Source: Clostridia bacterium (lineage in GTDB: Bacteria > Bacillota > Clostridia > Oscillospirales > CAG-272). From it: a DNA stretch of 16,363 nucleotides. A program made the translations under genes and the position numbers. The DNA is taken from NCBI GenBank assembly GCA_017520365.1, contig JAFXFQ010000125.1:1-16363 (forward strand). Direction: 5' to 3'. The notes under the pieces are model-generated. The model saw only the letters and a list, made by a program, of their open reading frames with translations. It was not told where the DNA came from and did no database searches. Every line of letters starts with the position of its first letter. Position 1 is the stretch's first letter. Shown here piece by piece: positions 1-6,814 of the stretch.

Positions 1-60
1 ATTTCGTCATTTCAAGCCCGTCGGCGTACAAAGGTACGACAGGGCTTGAAAAGGCGAAAA
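1..60 (+). other. Left-edge inverted repeat, identity unknown
   Basis: Bases 10-19 (TTTCAAGCCC) pair perfectly with 42-51 (GGGCTTGAAA). GTCG at 20-23 can extend the stem with CGAC at 37-40. This hairpin lies just before the terminator at 65-94, so it may be the 3' part of a gene or structured RNA that begins outside the window. Short open frames also run in from the edge, but none gives a recognisable protein end. Confidence 0.35.
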
Positions 61-64
61 GCTT

Positions 65-94
65 GAAAGCCCCTGAAATCAGGGGCTTTCTTTT
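65..94 (+). terminator. Rho-independent terminator
   Basis: A perfect 11-bp stem (GAAAGCCCCTG, 65-75, with CAGGGGCTTTC, 80-90) has a 4-base loop and is followed by TTTT. It would end a plus-strand transcript entering from the left edge. Confidence 0.8.
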
Positions 95-198
95 GTATGA
101 CTTCAATTTTTAGTTGCATTTGCTTTTTACGGTTAATGCTATGATTTGACTGTCTTTGCTTTGATATATTTGCGCTCTGCGCCTTTTTCGACAGTCTT

Positions 199-224
199 AA
201 GAACCCCTGCGGGGGTTCTTTTTG
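199..224 (+). terminator. Second hairpin terminator, possibly used from both sides
   Basis: A 9-bp stem (AAGAACCCC, 199-207, with GGGGTTCTT, 212-220) has a TGCG loop and a T run after it on the plus strand. On the minus strand it lies just past the stop of the zinc-ribbon membrane gene, but there is no clear U run on that side, so its role in ending that operon is uncertain. No supported gene lies between it and the terminator at 65-94. Confidence 0.65.
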
Positions 225-231
225 TTAGTTC

Positions 232-927
232 TTATATAAACAGCTTTCTTTCCATAGATTCTCTTGCAGGGCGGCAGATGCCGAGGAAAATAAGAAGTCC
301 GCCGAGAAGGAAGAGCGTTATTAAAGGATAAAGTGACCAGCCGATGAATTTGATCCCCTCAAATGTGACGGTGAGAAGAAATTCCCAAAGGAGCATAAGT
401 CCGCCGAGGATAATGAATGCTCCTCCGAAAATATAGAACCGTCCCCGGTAAAGGTATTTCATAAGCGTCACCACCGCCGATACGAGAACGGTAACGGAGA
501 GGATAACGGGGAGCGCAAAGGGCAAGAACCAGCTTCCACCCGTAACGAGGCTTATGTAGAAAACGTAAAGTCCGCCTGAGGCACAGCCGCAGGGCACGAA
601 TATGACGGGATTGGGCTTTCTGAACCAGAGGGGCAGAATAAAGCAGACGTATCCCACCGCAAGCGCACCTATAACGTATCCCGACCAGGTAACGGCACCC
701 TTGTATCGCAGGTCGCAAAGGAGAACGATGATAAGGGGCAGAACAAATGCCGCCGTCAGTATCACCTGCCATATTTTATATCTTTTTTCCCCTTTTGGCA
801 GCTTTCCCTCAGGGAAAAGCTCCTCCCGTGGGAGAGACGGAAGGTCGGGGTGGTATACCACCGTTTTGCAAAGGGGGCATTTGCTTGCGTTATCTGAAAG
901 AAACGCTCCGCATCTTACACAATACAT
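232..927 (-). CDS. Zinc-ribbon membrane protein (DUF6320-like)
   Basis: A 231-residue protein with an N-terminal zinc ribbon (C3xxC6 and C17xxC20) and a short proline-rich linker. About six hydrophobic segments follow, near residues 52-71, 80-102, 107-128, 133-156, 163-188 and 197-217. The layout resembles the DUF6320 family of Firmicutes membrane proteins; that name is from memory and not checked. Its start lies 11 bases after the stop of the hydrolase-acyltransferase gene, with a modest GGCGGTG site upstream, so it is very likely co-transcribed and may share a membrane-linked task with that enzyme. Biochemical function is unknown. The zinc ribbon would be cytoplasmic if the first membrane segment keeps the N-terminus inside, which is inference. 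Confidence 0.85.
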   Translation of the reverse strand: MYCVRCGAFLSDNASKCPLCKTVVYHPDLPSLPREELFPEGKLPKGEKRYKIWQVILTAAFVLPLIIVLLCDLRYKGAVTWSGYVIGALAVGYVCFILPLWFRKPNPVIFVPCGCASGGLYVFYISLVTGGSWFLPFALPVILSVTVLVSAVVTLMKYLYRGRFYIFGGAFIILGGLMLLWEFLLTVTFEGIKFIGWSLYPLITLFLLGGLLIFLGICRPARESMERKLFI

Positions 928-938
928 AGCTTCACCGC

Positions 939-3092
939 CTATCTGACGTTGCTTCGCACCTTCACGGGGATACCCATGGAGCGAAGTACCTCAAAGAACC
1001 GCAGCTCCAGCTCCGATTCCTTAATGTTTCTGATAAAATTGATATACATAGTGTCCTTGTAGGAAAGAACGCCGCAATTGTAGGGGGCAGCTGCCTGCAC
1101 GCCCAGAATGAAATCAAATCTTTCCACGTATTTTTCCATTTCCAAGGGCAGGGTAATTGTACCGAGATTTGAAAGTGAAAGACAGGATTTGCATTCACCC
1201 ACCGTGTCGAAAATAGCTTTCATAACTATGTTTTTGATAAACAAGGGCATAACTCGCACTGCAAGCATCCTTTCGCTGCTCACGTTGGCGGCGATCTTCA
1301 TGCTCATCTGCTTTTTTGTGATCTCACTGTCCATACAGCAGCGTACTATGCGACATATCTCCTCAAAGCTGTAGTCGCCGAGGGCGGGAAGTATCTCAGG
1401 AGTGGTGTACATGGCGAAATTGCGCAGAGAGCTGCTCTCGAAAAGATTGCGCAGGTTTACGGGGATAAGCACCTTGATGGGCTTTCTCTTTTTCTGCCGC
1501 GGCTCCTTGTTGTTCTGCATCTGCTGAAGCGCCATCATCATAACGCTTGTGAGAAAATTCGTCACCGTAACGCCGTAGCTTTTCGCTACCCTGATGACCT
1601 CTTTAACGGGCAGCTCAAGGCAGGTAACGTTCAGATATCCGCCCTCCTCCGGAGTGCCTGAGGTCCTCCAGGCGGTATTCTCTTTTCTTGATGCGCTTAT
1701 GCTTCCCGCATATTTCTGGAAGCTGTCCTCAAGCTCAGCCTCGCAGGGCTCCTCCAGCCTTCCGAGAATACCGTTTCCCGCAGGGATGCTGACACCGTAC
1801 TTCTGCTGGAGATACTCTGCGACAAGGGTCTTCAAGAATACCATAGCTCCGTTTCCGTCTGTAAGGGAATGGAATACCTCTATGGCGATCCTGTTTTTGA
1901 AAACTATAACGCGGAGGGCGCATTTTCTCGTTTCCTTCTTGGACATTCTTGTGAGCGGATAGGAGCTTTCCTCCATAATGTCGGGAGGGCTCGAGAGCTG
2001 CTCAAGATAATACCAGAAAAGTCCCTTTCTGAGCCTCACCGCAATGGAGGGGAAACGGCGAGCCGTCACGTCCAGTGCACGGCTGAGCACCTCATGGTCC
2101 ACCCGGTCGCAAAGGGTGCAGGAAAGACGGAAAACGTTGCTCCAGCTCTGACGCCTTGCGGCGGGATAGATCTTCGCCGCATTGTCAAGCCTGAGCCAGC
2201 GGAGCTTGTTCTCCTTTGACAGCTCCTTGTTGAGGAATCTGTTTATAACGTTAAAATCGCCTCGGTCTTCCTCAATACCGTAGAGAAGGTATGCGTGCCA
2301 GCGCTCCCTTGTTACAATAAGGCGGCACTGGGAGCCTGCGCTTTTCAGCTTTTCGGCAAGGCGCACAGAGTCTGAGAGCATTATCTCGTCCTCGCCGACG
2401 AAAATGAGGGAGGGGGGGATTTTTGAAAGGTCTGCAAAGAGTGGGGAGCAAAGAGGATCGGAGCTGTCCTTCGTGTAGGAGTCCGCAAAAAAGCGGAGCA
2501 GCTCCTTTGTCATTGAGGGGTCCTTATCACGGTTTTGCTCATAGGTGTCTCCCGAGAGGGTAAGATCTGTCCATGGGGAGAGGGCAACGATGGAGGAGGG
2601 GAGCTCAAGGCCGAGTCGACGCAGCTCAAGACAAAGAGAGTAGCAAAGACCGCCGCCTGCGCTTTCACCGCAAAGGGAAATATGATCGCCGCCGTATCCC
2701 TTTGAAAGAAGATAGCGGTAGCTTTCAAGCGCATCCTCAAGGGCAGCAGGGAAGGGATCCTCGGGGGCAAGGCGATATGCCGGGCAGAATACCCGTACTC
2801 CCTGAGTTACAGCAAGGGTGGAGGCAAAGCCCAGTGCATAGCTGAGACCTCCGCAGGTAAAGCCGCCGCCGTGGAGATAAAGAATAACGCCCTCGCGGCG
2901 CACATCCTTGGGAATGACCCAGCTTCCTTCAAAGCTCTCAAACCTGTGGTGCTTTAAGATAACGCTTTTTCTGTGTTTTGACTCCATCAGCTCGCCAACG
3001 GCATCCTGTCCCTTTCTGATAGCCTTCAGAGAGAGACCCTTAAGTAAAGGCTTTGCCAGAGCGATCTGCTTTCTGAGAGTTTTTGCGTTCAT
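939..3092 (-). CDS. Alpha/beta hydrolase fused to alcohol acetyltransferase-like domain
   Basis: A 717-residue two-domain enzyme. Residues about 60-290 form an alpha/beta hydrolase of the hormone-sensitive lipase (fold-3) type: an oxyanion HGGG at 74-77, nucleophile S144 in GESAG, and probable acid D235 and H266. Residues about 295-717 resemble the condensation/alcohol acetyltransferase fold, with HSLTDG at 408-413 (the HxxxDG catalytic motif, H408) and a conserved-looking VNLRNLF segment near residue 555. Such domains move acyl groups onto alcohols or amines, whereas the first domain would cleave esters; the substrate is unknown. A strong GGGAGGT ribosome site lies 7 bases before the ATG. 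It is the middle gene of a three-gene unit, 33 bases after the dehydrogenase and 11 before the zinc-ribbon membrane protein. No signal peptide is seen, so it is probably cytoplasmic or membrane-associated. Confidence 0.9.
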   Translation of the reverse strand: MNAKTLRKQIALAKPLLKGLSLKAIRKGQDAVGELMESKHRKSVILKHHRFESFEGSWVIPKDVRREGVILYLHGGGFTCGGLSYALGFASTLAVTQGVRVFCPAYRLAPEDPFPAALEDALESYRYLLSKGYGGDHISLCGESAGGGLCYSLCLELRRLGLELPSSIVALSPWTDLTLSGDTYEQNRDKDPSMTKELLRFFADSYTKDSSDPLCSPLFADLSKIPPSLIFVGEDEIMLSDSVRLAEKLKSAGSQCRLIVTRERWHAYLLYGIEEDRGDFNVINRFLNKELSKENKLRWLRLDNAAKIYPAARRQSWSNVFRLSCTLCDRVDHEVLSRALDVTARRFPSIAVRLRKGLFWYYLEQLSSPPDIMEESSYPLTRMSKKETRKCALRVIVFKNRIAIEVFHSLTDGNGAMVFLKTLVAEYLQQKYGVSIPAGNGILGRLEEPCEAELEDSFQKYAGSISASRKENTAWRTSGTPEEGGYLNVTCLELPVKEVIRVAKSYGVTVTNFLTSVMMMALQQMQNNKEPRQKKRKPIKVLIPVNLRNLFESSSLRNFAMYTTPEILPALGDYSFEEICRIVRCCMDSEITKKQMSMKIAANVSSERMLAVRVMPLFIKNIVMKAIFDTVGECKSCLSLSNLGTITLPLEMEKYVERFDFILGVQAAAPYNCGVLSYKDTMYINFIRNIKESELELRFFEVLRSMGIPVKVRSNVR

Positions 3093-3125
3093 CGTTTACC
3101 TCCCTTCCAAAAGGATACACATGGC

Positions 3126-3896
3126 TCATAGCTTCTGCTGCTTTTGCCATACGGACATAACAAGCCTGTGGGGGAGAAGCTTTACCGCAAGCACCTGAAG
3201 CTTTGCCTTAAAGCCGGGGATGCAGTGGTCTCCCTTTTTCTTCATTTTGCGCCAGGCATAAGAGACGATATATTCAGGGGTGTACATTGCAACGTATTTT
3301 TTGATAACGGCGTCCTTTGTTTCATCCACCGCTCTGTCAAAAAAGGCGGTTTTTGTCCAGAAGGGGCAAAGGGCAAACACGCGTATGCCTCGCTTGCCTA
3401 CCTCTCGTGCCAGCGCACGGGAGAAGCTGAGAACGTATGCCTTGCTCGCACCGTAAACACCGATGTACGGAATGGGCTGGAATGCGGCAACGGAGGCCAC
3501 GTTCAGTATCTCACAGCCGCGGTCCATATAGGGAAGGGTAACGTAGGTGAGGGCGGTGAGAGCACGGCAGTTCAGGTCGATCATACCGATGTTTTCCTCA
3601 AGGGTGAGCTTTTCAAAGGCATCAAACTTTCCATAGCCGGAGCAGTTTATGAGAAGGCCCACACGGGGCTTTCCCTCTTCAAGAAGAGCGGCAAGAGTCT
3701 TGTGAGAGTCGTTTGCGGAAAGGTCGAGGGATATGGGGCGAACGGGGAATCTCACCGTGTCTGCAAGGGCGGCAAGACGGTCAGCGTTTCTTGCAATGAC
3801 CCACACCTCGTCGTAGGCTCCGTGGGTGTGAAGGGTCTCTGCAAATATCTTTCCGATGCCCGAGGAGGCACCGGTTATAATAGCAATGTTTTTCAT
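3126..3896 (-). CDS. Short-chain dehydrogenase/reductase (SDR)
   Basis: A 256-residue classical SDR that would oxidise or reduce a carbonyl/alcohol group using NAD(P). The Rossmann cofactor motif TGASSGIG is at residues 8-15. The catalytic set is N109, S135, Y148 and K152 (YGASK). The C-terminal tail (about 215-256) is basic and hydrophobic and could lie against a membrane, as in acyl-chain-reducing SDRs; that is inference. The gene is first in the unit, with a weak AAGGA site before its ATG and a predicted promoter 45-75 bases upstream. Its neighbours (hydrolase-acyltransferase, membrane protein) fit reduction of an aldehyde or ketone to an alcohol that is then acylated. The substrate cannot be read from sequence. 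Confidence 0.92.
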   Translation of the reverse strand: MKNIAIITGASSGIGKIFAETLHTHGAYDEVWVIARNADRLAALADTVRFPVRPISLDLSANDSHKTLAALLEEGKPRVGLLINCSGYGKFDAFEKLTLEENIGMIDLNCRALTALTYVTLPYMDRGCEILNVASVAAFQPIPYIGVYGASKAYVLSFSRALAREVGKRGIRVFALCPFWTKTAFFDRAVDETKDAVIKKYVAMYTPEYIVSYAWRKMKKKGDHCIPGFKAKLQVLAVKLLPHRLVMSVWQKQQKL

Positions 3897-3941
3897 AAGA
3901 GCTGTCCTTTTCGTAAAGGGATTAGTAAGCTATACACAATA

Positions 3942-3970
3942 ATTCTACCACATTATTCAAAAAAATACAA
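3942..3970 (-). promoter_or_regulatory. Predicted sigma-A promoter of the SDR operon
   Basis: Read on the minus strand: TTGTAT (3970-3965), a 17-base spacer, then TAGAAT (3947-3942). The -10 matches five of six consensus bases; the -35 is weak. It lies in an AT-rich stretch upstream of the SDR start. Confidence 0.45.
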
Positions 3971-4120
3971 TAGCAACAAAGCAAAGAGAAGAAAGCCCTG
4001 CGAGGACGTGATAGTCGGCAAATAATGCATTTAAGTGCTGCCGTGGGGGTTGAGAGACAGGAGCTCTTCACATTATGTACAAAATGTTAAAATATTAAGC
4101 AAATTAAAATATGATAGTCA

Positions 4121-4149
4121 TTGACAAACTACCCATGAAGTGCTGCAAT
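4121..4149 (+). promoter_or_regulatory. Promoter-like site in front of the cysteine-rich relic
   Basis: A consensus TTGACA (4121-4126), a 17-base spacer and TGCAAT (4144-4149). The same spacing and nearly the same boxes (TTGACA, 17 bases, TACAAT) occur before the intact cysteine-rich lipoprotein at 16140, which suggests a surviving copy of that promoter. The -10 has a G where the intact copy has A, so activity is uncertain. Confidence 0.35.
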
Positions 4150-4265
4150 CTAAACACCAATGCAACGAAGTATTCGACGAAGTGCTCAACGCTATCGAGA
4201 TTTACGGAATCGATGCATATTTCTGCGACGATTGCTATGCTGATTTTGAGCTTGACGAGTTTTGA
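4125..4265 (+). pseudogene. C-terminal remnant of a CxxC-array lipoprotein
   Basis: The frame is open from 4125 to a TGA at 4263-4265 but has no usable start. From 4161 it encodes the end of a CxxC module: a Cys, then NEVFDEVLNAIE, then AYFCDDC, then a short acidic tail. This closely matches the module at residues 132-156 of the lipoprotein at 14971-16140, also at the nucleotide level. The lipid signal, acidic linker and other modules are missing. A following AATTAAACAA stretch and hairpin also resemble the 3' flank of the intact gene, so this is probably a duplicated locus that lost its middle. Confidence 0.75.
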
Positions 4266-4283
4266 TCTTTGCATCAATTAAAC

Positions 4284-4317
4284 AAAAAACTGCGAGTCTT
4301 TCCTCGCAGTTTTTTTG
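4284..4317 (+). terminator. Terminator after the relic, symmetrical
   Basis: A stem AAAAACTGCGAG (ending at 4296) pairs with CTCGCAGTTTTT (from 4303) around a 6-base loop and is followed by a T run. A-tract and T-tract pair, so it could act in both directions. It resembles the CTGCGA-stem terminator at 14926-14961. Confidence 0.8.
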
Positions 4318-4336
4318 TTTCTTGTAATCAGTTCGT

Positions 4337-4634
4337 TAAATCGTAGTTTGAGGGGGATAGGCTATGTGGAGGGCTTTTTGCAAAAAGCCCCCCACAAACA
4401 TCCGAAAATATAGTTGGTTAACTTCGCCTCGATACACTCGGCTTGTTACCCGCCTTATTTTCGTTACGTCGTTGAAAAAACGATACTTAATCGTTTTTTC
4501 TTCCTCCTCCCCAAAAAACCTTAAAAAAAGGAATACTTTTTGTTTTTTCTTCTTTCTTAAAAGTTTTTTGGGAGTGCAGAGGACTTTTTAACAAAAAAGT
4601 CCTTTGCTTTAATAAAGCTTCAAGCTCCGATTTG
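4337..4634 (+). repeat. TIR-bounded hairpin repeat, copy A (MITE-like)
   Basis: It begins TAAATCGTAGTTTGA and ends with the imperfect inverse TCAAGCTCCGATTT. Inside are a GC/T-rich palindrome (4366-4395, GGGCTTTTTG/CAAAAAGCCC), a second hairpin (4576-4607) and a CCCAAAAAACC...TTTTTTGGG pair. Copy B at 10234-10420 has the same parts in inverted orientation. Relative to B, copy A carries about 110 extra bases (about 4396-4508) that include another hairpin, GAAAAAACGAT/ATCGTTTTTTC (4474-4500). It codes for nothing recognisable. It lies 7 bases past the stop of the glycyl radical enzyme gene and its hairpins may serve as terminators. Confidence 0.8.
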
Positions 4635-4641
4635 TAGTTAT

Positions 4642-6804
4642 TCAGTATGTAGTTCTTTGGATGACGTTTTCGCGGAGAGAGGGGTCAAGGTCGGCGAAAT
4701 ATGCGCTGAAGCCGCCCACGCGGACTATAAGGTCACGGTGGAGGTGGGGATTTGCGTGCGCCTCCAGCAGCTCCTCCCTATTTACAACGGTAACGGAGAG
4801 CTGCTGTCCCCCGTTATCAAAATATGATCTGCAAAGGGCGAGAAAGGCAGCCTTCCCCTCCTCGGTTGCAAACTGTGATTTTTCAAATTTTATATTCAGG
4901 ATAAATCCGCTGCCTGCCTTTTTGTGGTCAAAGGAGAGACATGAATTGAGAAGTGCCGTGGGGCCCTTCACATTTTTGCCCGGGGTGGCTCCGATGGAAT
5001 CTCCGTACATATGATCATTTTTCTTTTTTCCGTTGGGCAGAGGGCCTGCCGCCAGCCCGTTGTTTGCGGCGCGGTTAAACGGGGAGCAGCCTCCCGTATA
5101 TATACCGCCCCTTGCCGTTGGCCTCTTTTTCAGATGATCATTGCAATAGTCTATAAGCTCCTTTGCAATGCTGTCAACGTAAGTGTCATCGTTTCCGAAA
5201 TTCAGCCCTGAGGAGCAGAGATCTGCGTGCATTTTTTCATATCCCGCAAAATCTGCCGCCAGCGCATCACGTATTTCGCAGAGAGTGTATTTTCCCTCGT
5301 CGTAAACAAATCTTTTTATGTTGGCAAGAGAGTCGATTGTATCCGGCACGCCCTCAAAAAGCACTTGCCCATGACCGTATACAGGGCCGCCGTTTTTGTA
5401 ATCAAGCCCCTTTTCAAGGCATCCGTCGATAGTTAATGAACGAATGGGGTTTGAACTGTATTTTCCGCGGATCACGTGGCACTTGTCTGCCATACTGCAA
5501 ACAGCTTCCATAAGGTGGGCCGCTTGCAGCTTCACACAGTCAAAAAATTCCTGAAATGTGGAGATATCCTCTGCGGGAGGTGTTTTTTTGCCTATCTGTT
5601 TGCCTTCGCCCACGTTGTACCCCTCAAAAAGGGCATAGCTCAGAGCGAGGCCAAGATTTATCTCTCCGTCCTCAAGCCCCATATGGGACTTTCCCTGAAT
5701 ATCTATCTGGTTGCATCCGTTCATCACGTAGCGGTGAGAATCCTCAGGAGGGATACCGAGACTCTCAAGGGCAGGGCACACCACCTCGTCGTTGTAGAGA
5801 GCGGGGAGGCCCATGCCGAGGGCCAAAGTGTCCGCTGCCTCCCTCCAAAGCCTTTCGGGGGTATTTCTGTGGCACCGCATTGTGAGATTCGGTGTCTGGA
5901 ACTTAAATCTTCTGCAAGCTGCAAGTATCTCGTAGGTCAGCTCGTTTGAAAGATCGTTCCACTCGCTGTCGGAGCCCGAGATGCAGAGATTCCACGTTCT
6001 CGTTTTGTGAAAAAATACCCAAAGATCTGAGAGCGTCTCTCTTGCCTCACTCAGGGGCGTCTTCCTCCAGAAATCGATCATGTATTGATCGAAATGCCCG
6101 GGGGAATCTATGCCGTCAAGGGTGAAGATGAGAAGATAGACAAGCACCGCCTCCGAAAAGTCCTCTGCGGGCCTTCGGGGGCATTTTTCAAAGGTCTTCA
6201 CAGCTCTTTTCAGCTTTTCAAGGCCTGTTTTTTCAAATTCTCTCTGAGCTGCCTTGTATATCCTCTCGCCGAGGATGTCAATGGCATCAAGGGTAAGGAG
6301 CATTCCCTCGTAAAAGTCACCCTTGTCCGGATTCTTTTTGGCAAAGCCCGCTACCTTTTCCCGTAGGCCCTCGGTGCCGAGGCGGGCGAAATCAATAAGA
6401 TCGGGAACGGCGTGACCGCCCCAGGTGCCGCCCCAACCGGAAAGGGATAGGGTTATGTTTGTTTCATTTTGCGAAAAGGCTCTCCAAAAATGAGCGCCGA
6501 TATCAAGCTCACCCATATTTTTTGCGATATATTCGTAGTCGCAGGCAAGCTGAGGATTTTTTTCGGCCTTTTCCGACAGGAGACCGAGATTCGGGCTCTG
6601 TCCTTCGGAAAAAGATGAGCCGCAGGCCATATTGCCGAAATCTATGGATGGGAAGCACGTGTCGGGGTCAAAGGTTATGCGAGCCGCTCTTGCCGCCTCC
6701 TTATATCCGTACCCTGTGCGTATATAGATGCTGTCGCTGTCAGCACAGAGGTAGCCTACGGCAAATGGCTCATCTGTTATGGTAAATCGGTACAAACTGT
6801 TCAT
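4642..6804 (-). CDS. Divergent glycyl radical enzyme (PFL/dehydratase family)
   Basis: 720 residues, slightly shorter than typical family members (about 760-850). The C-terminal glycyl radical loop is present as RVGGFSAYF at 695-703, with G698 the predicted radical site. The thiyl cysteine should be C364 in NGCNQID; most dehydratases and decarboxylases of the family have Cys-Val-Glu there and pyruvate formate-lyase has Cys-Cys. Other family marks are LYNDEVV near 336, GGHAVPD at 129-135 and GPTALLNS near 614. The reaction is unknown: it lacks both the Cys-Cys of formate-lyase and the Glu base of known dehydratases. No activating radical-SAM enzyme is in the window. It starts 10 bases after the stop of the VWA surface gene. 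The AAAGG abuts the ATG, so a TTG at 6795 (codon 4), 8 bases after AAAGGA, could be the real start. Confidence 0.9.
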   Translation of the reverse strand: MNSLYRFTITDEPFAVGYLCADSDSIYIRTGYGYKEAARAARITFDPDTCFPSIDFGNMACGSSFSEGQSPNLGLLSEKAEKNPQLACDYEYIAKNMGELDIGAHFWRAFSQNETNITLSLSGWGGTWGGHAVPDLIDFARLGTEGLREKVAGFAKKNPDKGDFYEGMLLTLDAIDILGERIYKAAQREFEKTGLEKLKRAVKTFEKCPRRPAEDFSEAVLVYLLIFTLDGIDSPGHFDQYMIDFWRKTPLSEARETLSDLWVFFHKTRTWNLCISGSDSEWNDLSNELTYEILAACRRFKFQTPNLTMRCHRNTPERLWREAADTLALGMGLPALYNDEVVCPALESLGIPPEDSHRYVMNGCNQIDIQGKSHMGLEDGEINLGLALSYALFEGYNVGEGKQIGKKTPPAEDISTFQEFFDCVKLQAAHLMEAVCSMADKCHVIRGKYSSNPIRSLTIDGCLEKGLDYKNGGPVYGHGQVLFEGVPDTIDSLANIKRFVYDEGKYTLCEIRDALAADFAGYEKMHADLCSSGLNFGNDDTYVDSIAKELIDYCNDHLKKRPTARGGIYTGGCSPFNRAANNGLAAGPLPNGKKKNDHMYGDSIGATPGKNVKGPTALLNSCLSFDHKKAGSGFILNIKFEKSQFATEEGKAAFLALCRSYFDNGGQQLSVTVVNREELLEAHANPHLHRDLIVRVGGFSAYFADLDPSLRENVIQRTTY

Positions 6805-6814
6805 CCTTTCAGGG

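Noticed and set aside
3144..4025. Plus-strand open frame of 293 codons over the SDR gene
   Set aside because: It overlaps the full SDR gene in antisense, and its translation shows no family motifs.
4134..4280. Small open frame from an ATG over the cysteine-rich relic in another frame
   Set aside because: No ribosome site, and the frame matches only the out-of-frame reading of the homologous lipoprotein module.
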